Source: RECG01 sp964444805 (GTDB taxonomy: Bacteria; Bacillota_I; Bacilli_A; Acholeplasmatales; Acholeplasmataceae). Taken from it: 64,000 nucleotides of DNA. A program made the position numbers and the translations under genes. Below the pieces are notes generated by a model, which was not told the DNA's origin, ran no database searches, and saw nothing but the letters and a program-made list of their open reading frames with translations. Shown in pieces: positions 32,715-40,175 of this stretch (position 1 is the stretch's first letter; every line of letters begins with the position of its first letter). The stretch is from the NCBI GenBank assembly GCA_964444805.1, contig CAYUIK010000056.1, positions 1 through 64,000 on the forward strand. The letters run 5' to 3'.

Positions 32715-33314
32715 GTGTCACGTTACACAGGACCAACATGGAAAATCTCGCGTCGCCTCGGCTACTCGATTTCGGAAACGGGCAAAGAACTTAAGAAACG
32801 CCCTTATGCCCCCGGTGTTCACGGTCAACGTCGTTCGAAACTGAGCGACTATGGTCAGCAACTCCAGGAAAAACAAAAGGTTCGCTTCACTTACGGCCTC
32901 TCCGAAAAACAATTCAAAAAGACATTTAACGAAGCCCAAAAGCTCAAGGGTAAGCAAGGTGAAAACCTCTTGCGTCTCCTCGAATCGAGACTAGACAACG
33001 TCGTCTATCGTCTTGGATTCGCAAAAACACGTGCTCAGGCACGTCAGCTCGTCAATCATGGTCACTTCCTCGTTGACGGCAAGAAAGTCGACATTCCTTC
33101 CTATCGTCTGAGCCCGGGACAACACGTCTCACTCCGCGAAAAGTCGAAGAATTTGAAAGTCGTCCTCGAAGCTTTTGAAGCGAAGTTCGGAACTTCGGAC
33201 TACGTCGAGTACAACGAAGAGACGGGCGTCGGTACATTCGCCCGCTACCCCGATCGCAACGAGTACATGCAGGAAGTCAACGAACAGTTGATCGTCGAGT
33301 ATTACAATAGATAG
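32715..33314 (+). CDS. rpsD: Ribosomal protein S4
   Basis: Primary 16S rRNA-binding protein that starts 30S assembly. GTG at 32715 is chosen: AGGAGGT is 7 bases upstream and the protein begins with the S4 sequence SRYTGPTWKISRRLG. The S4 RNA-binding domain (ESRLDNVVYRLGFAKTRAQA, about residue 90) is intact; total 199 residues. Monocistronic with leader and terminator, as in Bacillus. No zinc-knuckle Cys at the N-terminus. Confidence 0.96.
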   Translation: MSRYTGPTWKISRRLGYSISETGKELKKRPYAPGVHGQRRSKLSDYGQQLQEKQKVRFTYGLSEKQFKKTFNEAQKLKGKQGENLLRLLESRLDNVVYRLGFAKTRAQARQLVNHGHFLVDGKKVDIPSYRLSPGQHVSLREKSKNLKVVLEAFEAKFGTSDYVEYNEETGVGTFARYPDRNEYMQEVNEQLIVEYYNR

Positions 33315-33318
33315 TATG

Positions 33319-33350
33319 AAAAAAGATGGGTTCACCTCATCTTTTTTTAT
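33319..33350. terminator. Bidirectional terminator between rpsD and the kinase operon
   Basis: AAAAAGATG.GG TTCA CC.CATCTTTTT; symmetric, with T tracts on both strands, between convergent ends. It overlaps the last codons of the minus-strand operon. Confidence 0.75.
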
Positions 33351-33582
33351 ACGCTCTGATCCGGCGATAGACATTTCTGTTCAACCATGGTTTCATTTTT
33401 TGTTCAAAGGTCTTTTTGAGCGCCCGAATGGAATCCTGAAAAAGCAAAAACACGACATAGCCTAGGACAAGGAAATGACTCAAGCGAACGAGAAGTGCGA
33501 GTCCATCGTGATAGATGCTCGAATCGGCATAGATCAGCATGATCACGACGACGATTACGATGTCGCCAAAACGTCTTTTCAC
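33337..33582 (-). CDS. Small two-helix membrane protein at the end of the kinase operon
   Basis: 81 residues from GTG 33582. Two hydrophobic helices (about 7-20 and 32-52) precede a strongly basic C-terminus (RNVYRRIRAYKKR). The GTG overlaps the stop of the upstream gene as GTGA, and GGGGGTGAT is upstream, which supports this start over the longer frame. No family recognised. Position in the operon suggests a role with the membrane kinase; this is inference. Confidence 0.62.
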   Translation of the reverse strand: MKRRFGDIVIVVVIMLIYADSSIYHDGLALLVRLSHFLVLGYVVFLLFQDSIRALKKTFEQKMKPWLNRNVYRRIRAYKKR

Positions 33583-33776
33583 GAGAACATCACCCCCATC
33601 AAAAAGAGTAAAACGAAAAGAAAGCCGTTGGACCAAATTAGACGTCGAATCGCTTGACGTCGTCGATTATCGAGCTTTGACCGGCCCAAGCGTTTCCCGA
33701 TCAGATAGATGAGCCAAAACAGGTCGCTACCCAAAAAGATTAAAGCGATTGCCATAAAGATTTGCGCTGTATCCAT
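33579..33776 (-). CDS. Small two-helix membrane protein of the kinase operon
   Basis: 65 residues: one helix at about 5-26 (IFMAIALIFLGSDLFWLIYL), a very basic middle (KLDNRRRQAIRRL) and a second helix at about 47-64. It starts 4 bases after the kinase stop and overlaps the next gene. The basic loop would lie in the cytoplasm. No family recognised. Twin to the next gene in plan but not in obvious sequence. Confidence 0.65.
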   Translation of the reverse strand: MDTAQIFMAIALIFLGSDLFWLIYLIGKRLGRSKLDNRRRQAIRRLIWSNGFLFVLLFLMGVMFS

Positions 33777-33780
33777 CGTT

Positions 33781-36348
33781 TCACCGTCCTATGATCATGT
33801 CGAATAGGCGCTTGACGCCATCGACCGCAAAACCAAAGAAATCCGTCACACGGCCTAGTCCGTAGGATTCGAAAAGGTCGACGATTTTAGCGTCGAATCC
33901 CTTGTTCTGGAACTGACGTTCAAAAAAGGCAGCGAAGCCTTCCCGCTGTAAAACGAAAATGAGTGCGAACAGGATAAGAAGCACGACCGATCGTGTCATA
34001 ATTCGATTGAATAAAATGAGATGGTCGACCAGTCTTCGCTTGTTTTCGTCAAGAAAACGAGCGAGTCCGTCTCGCGTCCGCATCTCGATCAGATGACATT
34101 TTGGGCAAGCGTTGAGTGACTGGTGGTAATAATGATACCTGTTCTTCTCGCATGCCTTGCTTTCGATGATCAGGCGGGACAATTTTTGAACCCACTTGAC
34201 CGGGGATGTCCGCTTGATCCGATAAGGATTTTTGACATAGAGCGTTTGACGCATGCCGTCACGATAGTATTTCGGAAAGATCGAACGGGGAAGACCTTTC
34301 GCATTGAACTCGACCTGTTGTCGTTTGGGATCTTCAAGATCGATGTTTCGGCGGATAAACGTCTTACATGGTTTGGATTCACCGTTTTCTTTCCCACTGA
34401 AAGGATGGACGCCTTGCAAAATCGTCGCGAGGATGATTCCTAAATGAAAGCGAATCGTCTGTTTATCGAAAAAGGAAAAGGATTCGATTCGAATCGGATC
34501 CGGTCTGTTCTCATCGTTTGCGCTCGGGTTAACCGTATGCTGCGATCGTTCGAAAACAAAACCTTCTTCGCGTTCATCATCCGTAAAAGACTTAAGCGAT
34601 TGTGCTTCATCATCATCGGTAGATTCCGGATCGTTGGTCGTTTGCACCTTATGTTCTTCCAACCTCTTTTGACGTTCGGTTTCTTCCTTTTTTGCTCGTT
34701 CGACTTTCACCAAGTGTTCCTGATAGTTCTCATAGAGATAGTGTTCAATCGGTAGATAGTCCTCACGATGAAAGGCCATGAGATCGAATGCACCCTTGGG
34801 ATCCCTCATGAGAACGAGGTCGGGAATGTACGGGTTCATGTGTCGATCGATGTAGATATGGTCGATTTCAACGGTTAGCCCATATCGTTCGAAAACGGAA
34901 AACATGGAGGCAATGTTTCTGGCGATCGTCATTTTTAAGCGATCGGTCACGCGAATCGGGCCGAACGCGTTTTGTTTCAATACGTGCACGAGCCGTTCGC
35001 CTTTATTCTTTCTTTTTTTATAGGTATAACCGATGATCCGACCGTCCTGGTAAATCCAGTTCTTGGCCACTTGAAAATAACGATCGAGCTTTCGATAAAT
35101 TCGGTCTCTACCGAAAGCCTCGATGCGCTCTGAAAAGGCGTACTTTTCATTGAGTTTTTCATCAAAGAAATGGGCTTGTAAAGTCTTTTTCTTGACATGA
35201 TACGCTTTACCGGTCAACGTCACGTTCACGTGGTTCGTCTCATCGACTACGATCGGTTTCTGATCGGTCTCATAGCGTACGTGATTGTGGGAAATCGTTT
35301 TGAACACCGACAGCAAATAGTCGTAGTTTTTCATTTTTTCCCTAACACAGATCGGACACTTATGGAAATGCGAGGGATAGAGGTGTTCCGCTTTTTTTCG
35401 ACACTTCTTCAGATGATCCTTGACCCCCCGAAGGACATCGACCCAGGCGCTTGCACTCGGCCTTTCCACGCCCGTTTCATGTTTCCTGAACGCTTCTATG
35501 AACAGCTCGCGCAACGGCTTGGGGAAAAAGGAAAAGGGCATGGCGTTCTTCGGTGGAACGATGTTCGAATGCTCACTGTCATAGGGAAAGATCTCGCGTT
35601 CCATATTGTAGTTGATCGCGTTTCCATCGAATCCCACGGCGTGTCTGATGCGGGCCGAAAAGGGATGGACCCCAAACATCAGAATCTGGAAAATGAGAAT
35701 CGCCAACCCGTAATTGTCATGATTGGGAAGACGTCTGACTTCATGGTGCGTGTGCTTCTTCGCTTCGATCACTTCCGGCGGCGTATAGTCGGGCGTAAAG
35801 ACCTTGCAGTGATAGAGTTTCGTGTCACTTTGAATTTGGAAACTGTCGGTATCGACGAGTCCGATCTCAAAGGCGGGATAAACGAAAAAATCGCTCGTAT
35901 TGATATCGCCGATCACCGTATCGTTTTGATGCAGATAGGACATGACCTTGGCGAGATTGATGGCGATGACGACCCGGTCATACCAGGTAATGCTCGGAAA
36001 TTTTCGTTTTTGCAAGCCCGGTGTAATGACGTGCGACAACTGATTTTTGGCTTGAACCCGGCGCATGAGATAGCCACAGAAGCGTCTATCGTGGTCATAG
36101 ATCACGTGTGTTGGCCAAGCGATGATCGTTAAGCCATTGTAATTTAGCAGTCCCGGTTTTTTCTTGACCATGGCCTTGATCTTGTGTTCGATTTCGGGCA
36201 TGCGATCAAGCGCACGCTTGTTGTATACCTTGGCAAGAATATCGGCGTTTTTGGCGAGCTTAAAAACACTACCTTCCCCGCCTTGACCGATAGCTTTCGT
36301 GTCATCTACTAGGATGCGTGAACCGTTTTCGAGATAATAGCTTTTCAT
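33781..36348 (-). CDS. Tandem protein kinase/pseudokinase with CPxC motifs and a membrane anchor
   Basis: 855 residues. Unit 1 (about 1-345) is a Ser/Thr-kinase-like domain: IGQGGEGSVF glycine loop (20-29), Lys in ILAKVY, catalytic loop GDINTSDFFV (about 143-152) and VDTDSFQI in place of the DFG segment, ending in a CPIC motif (about 330). Unit 2 (about 350-755) repeats the plan, including GIILATILQGVHPFSG and a CPKC motif (about 747), but the catalytic loop is lost (IDHIYIDRHMNPYIPD), so it looks like a pseudokinase. One transmembrane helix at about 787-803. Operon partner of PP2C and VWA proteins. Signalling substrate unknown. Confidence 0.82.
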   Translation of the reverse strand: MKSYYLENGSRILVDDTKAIGQGGEGSVFKLAKNADILAKVYNKRALDRMPEIEHKIKAMVKKKPGLLNYNGLTIIAWPTHVIYDHDRRFCGYLMRRVQAKNQLSHVITPGLQKRKFPSITWYDRVVIAINLAKVMSYLHQNDTVIGDINTSDFFVYPAFEIGLVDTDSFQIQSDTKLYHCKVFTPDYTPPEVIEAKKHTHHEVRRLPNHDNYGLAILIFQILMFGVHPFSARIRHAVGFDGNAINYNMEREIFPYDSEHSNIVPPKNAMPFSFFPKPLRELFIEAFRKHETGVERPSASAWVDVLRGVKDHLKKCRKKAEHLYPSHFHKCPICVREKMKNYDYLLSVFKTISHNHVRYETDQKPIVVDETNHVNVTLTGKAYHVKKKTLQAHFFDEKLNEKYAFSERIEAFGRDRIYRKLDRYFQVAKNWIYQDGRIIGYTYKKRKNKGERLVHVLKQNAFGPIRVTDRLKMTIARNIASMFSVFERYGLTVEIDHIYIDRHMNPYIPDLVLMRDPKGAFDLMAFHREDYLPIEHYLYENYQEHLVKVERAKKEETERQKRLEEHKVQTTNDPESTDDDEAQSLKSFTDDEREEGFVFERSQHTVNPSANDENRPDPIRIESFSFFDKQTIRFHLGIILATILQGVHPFSGKENGESKPCKTFIRRNIDLEDPKRQQVEFNAKGLPRSIFPKYYRDGMRQTLYVKNPYRIKRTSPVKWVQKLSRLIIESKACEKNRYHYYHQSLNACPKCHLIEMRTRDGLARFLDENKRRLVDHLILFNRIMTRSVVLLILFALIFVLQREGFAAFFERQFQNKGFDAKIVDLFESYGLGRVTDFFGFAVDGVKRLFDMIIGR

Positions 36349-36351
36349 CGA

Positions 36352-37104
36352 TTACAAAAAACAGATGAATAGAAGCGTCTTGTCATCGTCTGTTCTCTCG
36401 TTGATCCGCTTTGAGGACAAAAATCTGGCGAGTGATTGGCTGACCTCATCAGCGGAAAAGCGATCATGGGAAAATACCTTGAAAAAAGGTTCATAGAACA
36501 ACGCACTGACCGTCCTATCCTTGGTCGATACGCTGATGCTCTCGATGCCATCGCTCATCATGGCGACGTAAGGATAGAGGTGCTCGGTTTTTTTGTAGAT
36601 CCCGTTATGGACACTTTCGAGATTGCAGATACTAAACGTCTGATTCGCGTATTCACCGCGTTGTTGCGAAACGATGACCTCATAGAGATCGTCCCTTTTC
36701 CCGATCGCACAACAGTCTCCGACCTGTCCGTAGAACTGCCGATCTTCGAGTCCGACATAGACGAGCATCGTCGCATTCAGATCCTTGACGGGGACGTCGA
36801 GGTCGTTTGCTTCTTCTTGCAAACGGTTGTGTGTCGCTTCGAACGCTTCTTTGATCAAGGCGATCACTTCTGAATCGGTCATCGGAAAATCGATCGCAGT
36901 CGCGAGATAGTCGACGACGAACGTAGCGGCAAGCGTACTGCCAATCTCCGCTTTTCGCGCGCTCCCCATGCCATCGCTGACACAGGCAACGAACCCCTTT
37001 TCACCTTCGAGTATGCGATATGCGTGATAGTCGTGACAAGGCTTTCCGTTCTGGACGTGTGAAGTCCCGATTACGGATGCGCCATACGCCCGGATCAAGG
37101 TCAC
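36352..37104 (-). CDS. PP2C-family serine/threonine phosphatase
   Basis: 250-residue PPM phosphatase. Metal-binding and core motifs are visible: VSDGMGSARKAEIGS (about 43-57), NATMLVYV (about 110), YGQVGDCC (about 123), MSDGIES (about 184) and the final Asp in TDDDKTLL (about 240). The first 30 residues carry GTSHVQNGKPCHDYHAY, the usual start of the family. It lies between the VWA gene (4-base overlap) and the kinase gene (3-base gap), so it is the likely counterpart that dephosphorylates the kinase targets. Confidence 0.9.
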   Translation of the reverse strand: MTLIRAYGASVIGTSHVQNGKPCHDYHAYRILEGEKGFVACVSDGMGSARKAEIGSTLAATFVVDYLATAIDFPMTDSEVIALIKEAFEATHNRLQEEANDLDVPVKDLNATMLVYVGLEDRQFYGQVGDCCAIGKRDDLYEVIVSQQRGEYANQTFSICNLESVHNGIYKKTEHLYPYVAMMSDGIESISVSTKDRTVSALFYEPFFKVFSHDRFSADEVSQSLARFLSSKRINERTDDDKTLLFICFL

Positions 37105-37799
37105 ACCTCGAATTCGAACACGTCATCACTCGGTTTCTCGAGCTTGATCGTGTCCCCAACGCGACTCGAGGAAACGCTCGAGAGTGACGAAGAAACCCAT
37201 TGAAACAGTTCCTTGAAATTGAGACCATTGAGTTTGAAGACGCGATCGCTCGAACCAGAGATCTGTCTCAAACGCTCGATGTTCGCGTTTTCCACACCGA
37301 TTCCGAAAAAGATGACCTTTTTCCCTTGAATGGCATTTTGCAACATCGAACTCGCTTCCGAGACATTGTCGGTCGGCTCACCGTCGGTAATGACGAAAAG
37401 CCAGGGGCGATAATAGGAAATGCCGGCATCCCGATAAGCGGTTTTTCGTGTTTCGATCGACTTCAGCGCCGTGACGATCGCCTGACCCATCGGCGTCATG
37501 CCGTTGACTTCAAGCCGTGGCGCCTCGCTTTCGGAAACGGTCGCGAAGTCATTGACCACCGCGACGGTCTGCCCGAACGAGATGACGGATAGATCGACGC
37601 GCATGCTCGCGAGATCGTCATCACGTAACGCTTGATAAAGTGTCGCGACGCCTTCATTGAGTTGATTGATCGGCGCTCCAGTCATCGAGTATGACGTATC
37701 GAGCAAAAGGACGACAGGGCACCGCGGTTCGGGGTTGTCGAGGAGCGCTTCATCGACAACTTCCCGCTCAAATTCAAAATCCTGACTGTGATCAGACAT
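37101..37799 (-). CDS. VWA-domain protein, TerY-like
   Basis: von Willebrand A domain with a complete MIDAS: DTSYSM (about residues 29-34), Thr in NGMTPMGQA and Asp in VITDGEPTD. 232 residues from ATG 37799, which has AAAGGTGG 9 bases upstream; a GTG at 37811 lies inside that site. No signal peptide, so it is cytoplasmic. VWA, PP2C and kinase genes together recall the TerY-type triads described with Ter stress systems, but no terD/terC gene is in this window. Confidence 0.88.
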   Translation of the reverse strand: MSDHSQDFEFEREVVDEALLDNPEPRCPVVLLLDTSYSMTGAPINQLNEGVATLYQALRDDDLASMRVDLSVISFGQTVAVVNDFATVSESEAPRLEVNGMTPMGQAIVTALKSIETRKTAYRDAGISYYRPWLFVITDGEPTDNVSEASSMLQNAIQGKKVIFFGIGVENANIERLRQISGSSDRVFKLNGLNFKELFQWVSSSLSSVSSSRVGDTIKLEKPSDDVFEFEV

Positions 37800-37827
37800 G
37801 TTATATCCCACCTTTTTTATATTTTGA

Positions 37828-38517
37828 TCATATGATGAACAAGAGGAAAGCTGAAAACACGAGTCCTTTGATGCTGTGTTTCGTCAACAAATACACAACA
37901 AAAATCGTCAAAACATATAGACCCTGAAGGATGAGCGTTGCATAGTCGAAGCCACCTGGGGTATGGCCCAATACGAGTCCATAGACCACCGCCACGATCA
38001 AAAGCCTTATCACGATGAAAAAGGGTATACCAAATCCCATCCGAAAGATCTGATAGACATAGACGAGAAGACCGGCGAGATAGGTAGCGAGCATGATGGA
38101 AGAAAACGTGTAAAGTCCGTATACGAAGGGCGAAAGCGTGCCATGCGTCCATGTTCCGCGTTGATAGAGATAGCCCATGATGCCGTAATGAAAGGGCGTT
38201 CTCGAGTATAGGGCATAGGTCTGTACGACGAGTACGACCGAACTGACAAGAATCAAAACATTCAGTTTCTTGACGGAATCGAAGATGACGGTTCGCTTGC
38301 CGAGTACCGTTCGATAGAGATTCATGTTCAGGATGAGAAAAAAGACCGCTTGAATACCGTAACGCAGCCCGGGCGAATAGGTGTTGCCGAAGAGTTGGCC
38401 GAAAAGCGTTTCCTTCCAGGTGTTTTGATCAAAAAACACGTAAAGATAAAAAATAACCCAGATGATCGCCCCGACAAAGATCTTTTTCACATGGCTTGAA
38501 ACGATGCTTGCATTCAA
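37828..38517 (-). CDS. Polytopic membrane protein heading the kinase operon
   Basis: 229 residues with about six hydrophobic helices (about 14-28, 50-66, 85-102, 128-150, 160-182, 190-225). No family recognised. The only plausible start is TTG at 38517, with GGGGG 9 bases upstream. It is the first gene after the operon promoter and lies 28 bases before the VWA gene. It might be the sensor or the membrane partner of the signalling module; this is inference. Confidence 0.68.
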   Translation of the reverse strand: MNASIVSSHVKKIFVGAIIWVIFYLYVFFDQNTWKETLFGQLFGNTYSPGLRYGIQAVFFLILNMNLYRTVLGKRTVIFDSVKKLNVLILVSSVVLVVQTYALYSRTPFHYGIMGYLYQRGTWTHGTLSPFVYGLYTFSSIMLATYLAGLLVYVYQIFRMGFGIPFFIVIRLLIVAVVYGLVLGHTPGGFDYATLILQGLYVLTIFVVYLLTKHSIKGLVFSAFLLFII

Positions 38518-38541
38518 TTTTTACAACCCCCAATTTTTATC

Positions 38542-38570
38542 ATTATATCACGATTTTCGGAAATAGTAAA
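38542..38570 (-). promoter_or_regulatory. Promoter of the kinase-phosphatase-VWA operon
   Basis: Minus strand: -35 TTTACT (38565-38570), 17-base spacer, extended -10 TGATATAAT. All six genes to 33337 follow with gaps of at most 28 bases or overlaps, so one transcript is likely. Confidence 0.7.
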
Positions 38571-38586
38571 CACGGTTCGTTGTAAA

Positions 38587-38609
38587 GAAAAAAGGCCTCG
38601 CGGCCTTTT
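38587..38609 (-). terminator. Terminator after tpiA
   Basis: Minus strand: AAAAGGCC GCGA GGCCTTTT then TT, overlapping the tpiA stop. It ends the pgk-XRE-HPr-tpiA operon. Confidence 0.88.
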
Positions 38610-39369
38610 ATCGATTCCCTGCAGCTTTTGCCAGTGTCAAAAATGATTCCGGATCGAGCGAAGCGCCACCGACAAGTGCCCCATCGATATCGCTTTCTGC
38701 CAATAAGGTGTCAACATTTTTGGTATTGACCGAACCGCCATAAAGAATCCGAAGTGACTGGGCGACGTCGTCCGAGTAGAGCTCGGCGATAACGTTTCGA
38801 ATGCTCTTAATCGTCTCGTTCGCCTGTTCGGGAGTTGCCGTCTTACCCGTACCGATCGCCCAGATCGGCTCGTAAGCGATGACAGTTTTTAAAGCCTGGT
38901 CCGGACGAACATTGAGATAGGCTTTCTTGACCTGATCCGCTACGAACTCGGTTGTTGTTCCCGCTTCCCGCGTCTCAAGCGATTCTCCGACACACACGAT
39001 GGGTGTCAGATCGTTGTTGATCGCGGCTTGCAGTTTCTTGTTGACGAGTTCGTCGGTTTCATGATTGTAGTTTCTTCGTTCACTATGACCGAGCACGACA
39101 TATTCTACGCCATAGGACTTGAGCATGCCAGAAGAAATTTCTCCCGTATATGCGCCTTCATCCGCCTGGTGCATGTTTTGTGCACCGATGCGCAGATTCT
39201 CTCCTTCACGCTTGACAAGATCTCTTAGAAAGATGGCGGGTGCACAAATAACCGTTTCCACGTCTTCCTTACTCGGTACCGAAAGATTGACCGCGTAGAT
39301 GAAAGCGATCGCTTCATCTTTTGTTTTATACATCTTCCAGTTCCCAGCAATAATCGGTTTCCGTTTCAT
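38608..39369 (-). CDS. tpiA: Triosephosphate isomerase
   Basis: Interconverts dihydroxyacetone phosphate and glyceraldehyde 3-phosphate. The N-terminal GNWKMYK (Lys at residue 13), the catalytic His in VLGHSERR (about 95), AYEPIWAIGTGKT (Glu about 168) and the phosphate loop ILYGGSVN (about 210) are intact. 253 residues. Two bases after the HPr-like gene; last gene of the operon started by pgk. Confidence 0.97.
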   Translation of the reverse strand: MKRKPIIAGNWKMYKTKDEAIAFIYAVNLSVPSKEDVETVICAPAIFLRDLVKREGENLRIGAQNMHQADEGAYTGEISSGMLKSYGVEYVVLGHSERRNYNHETDELVNKKLQAAINNDLTPIVCVGESLETREAGTTTEFVADQVKKAYLNVRPDQALKTVIAYEPIWAIGTGKTATPEQANETIKSIRNVIAELYSDDVAQSLRILYGGSVNTKNVDTLLAESDIDGALVGGASLDPESFLTLAKAAGNR

Positions 39370-39371
39370 CG

Positions 39372-39617
39372 TTACCCGAGAATGGTCGATACGTCGCGAA
39401 TCGCTTCTTCTGCACGTTGTCCGCGGGCGACAATACGTACATTTTCACCGTGTGGCACGGCGAGCGACATGAGCGCGAGAATCGATTTGAGATCGACGAT
39501 CTTATCCTGATAGTGCAATTCGATCTCGACGGCATACTTCGACGCCGCCTGAACGACTTTCGCCGCGAGGCTGGCGTGTAAACCGGTCGTACTCTTGATT
39601 ACAATTTCTTTTTCCAT
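39372..39617 (-). CDS. HPr-like protein lacking the Arg after the active His
   Basis: 81-residue HPr-fold protein. His14 in TGLHASLAAK matches the HPr phosphorylation site, and Ser45 in DLKSILALMSL matches the HPr kinase site. The usual Arg-Pro after HisAla is replaced by Ser-Leu (HARP to HASL); that Arg assists phosphotransfer in HPr. This may make it a regulatory, Crh-like protein more than a sugar-PTS carrier. No ptsI is adjacent; it sits between an XRE-cupin regulator and tpiA in a glycolytic operon. Confidence 0.87.
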   Translation of the reverse strand: MEKEIVIKSTTGLHASLAAKVVQAASKYAVEIELHYQDKIVDLKSILALMSLAVPHGENVRIVARGQRAEEAIRDVSTILG

Positions 39618-39635
39618 GTATTTACCTTCCTTTTA

Positions 39636-40175
39636 TCAAAACATTGGTGGCGTGCTGATCCACAGTATTTTTGCGCGGTGCTCACTCGTATTCATGAGGA
39701 AGTGTTCCTTGCTGGCCTGGTAGTAAAAGGTTTCACCACGTCGTATGATATAGCGTTTTTTATTCAAGAAGAGCGTGACTTGACCTTCGAGCACGTATCC
39801 GAACTCTTCTCCGGGATGAGGATCGTCGATGACCGATTGTCCACCGGGCTGAAGCTCGATGATGATCGGTTCCATTTCGTATTTGAGTGCGTTGGGAACG
39901 ATCCAACTGATTTTATGTCTGAGTTGTTCGTTTTCCTTGATGTAGAAGTCTTCTTTCTTGAAAACATGCGTCTGTTCGACCTCATGAGCAAAGAACTCGT
40001 GCACATTCGTTCCGAGCACTTCCAAAATCGAGAAGAGCGTTTCGAGAGAGGGTGAAGTCAGATTGTTTTCGATCTGCGAAATGTATCCTTTCGTCAGTTC
40101 GAGACGACTGGCCAGTTCCTCCTGTGTCAAGTCATTTCCGAGTCTAAGAGCGCGAATCTTTTTCCCCAGATTCAT
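39636..40175 (-). CDS. XRE-family regulator with C-terminal cupin domain
   Basis: 179 residues: an N-terminal helix-turn-helix (DLTQEELASRLELTKGYISQ, about 15-34) and a C-terminal cupin barrel (DPHPGEEFGYVLEGQVTLFL, about 120-139; GETFYYQA). Such proteins sense a small molecule, often a polyamine or amine, through the cupin. It starts inside the end of pgk (4-base overlap) and is followed by the HPr-like gene, so it is expressed with glycolytic enzymes. Its ligand and targets are unknown. Confidence 0.87.
   Translation of the reverse strand: MNLGKKIRALRLGNDLTQEELASRLELTKGYISQIENNLTSPSLETLFSILEVLGTNVHEFFAHEVEQTHVFKKEDFYIKENEQLRHKISWIVPNALKYEMEPIIIELQPGGQSVIDDPHPGEEFGYVLEGQVTLFLNKKRYIIRRGETFYYQASKEHFLMNTSEHRAKILWISTPPMF

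Noticed and set aside
35197..36132. 311-codon plus-strand open frame over the kinase gene
   Set aside because: Antisense to the clear kinase domain with intact motifs; composition is that of a reversed frame (many Arg, His, Val, Asp).
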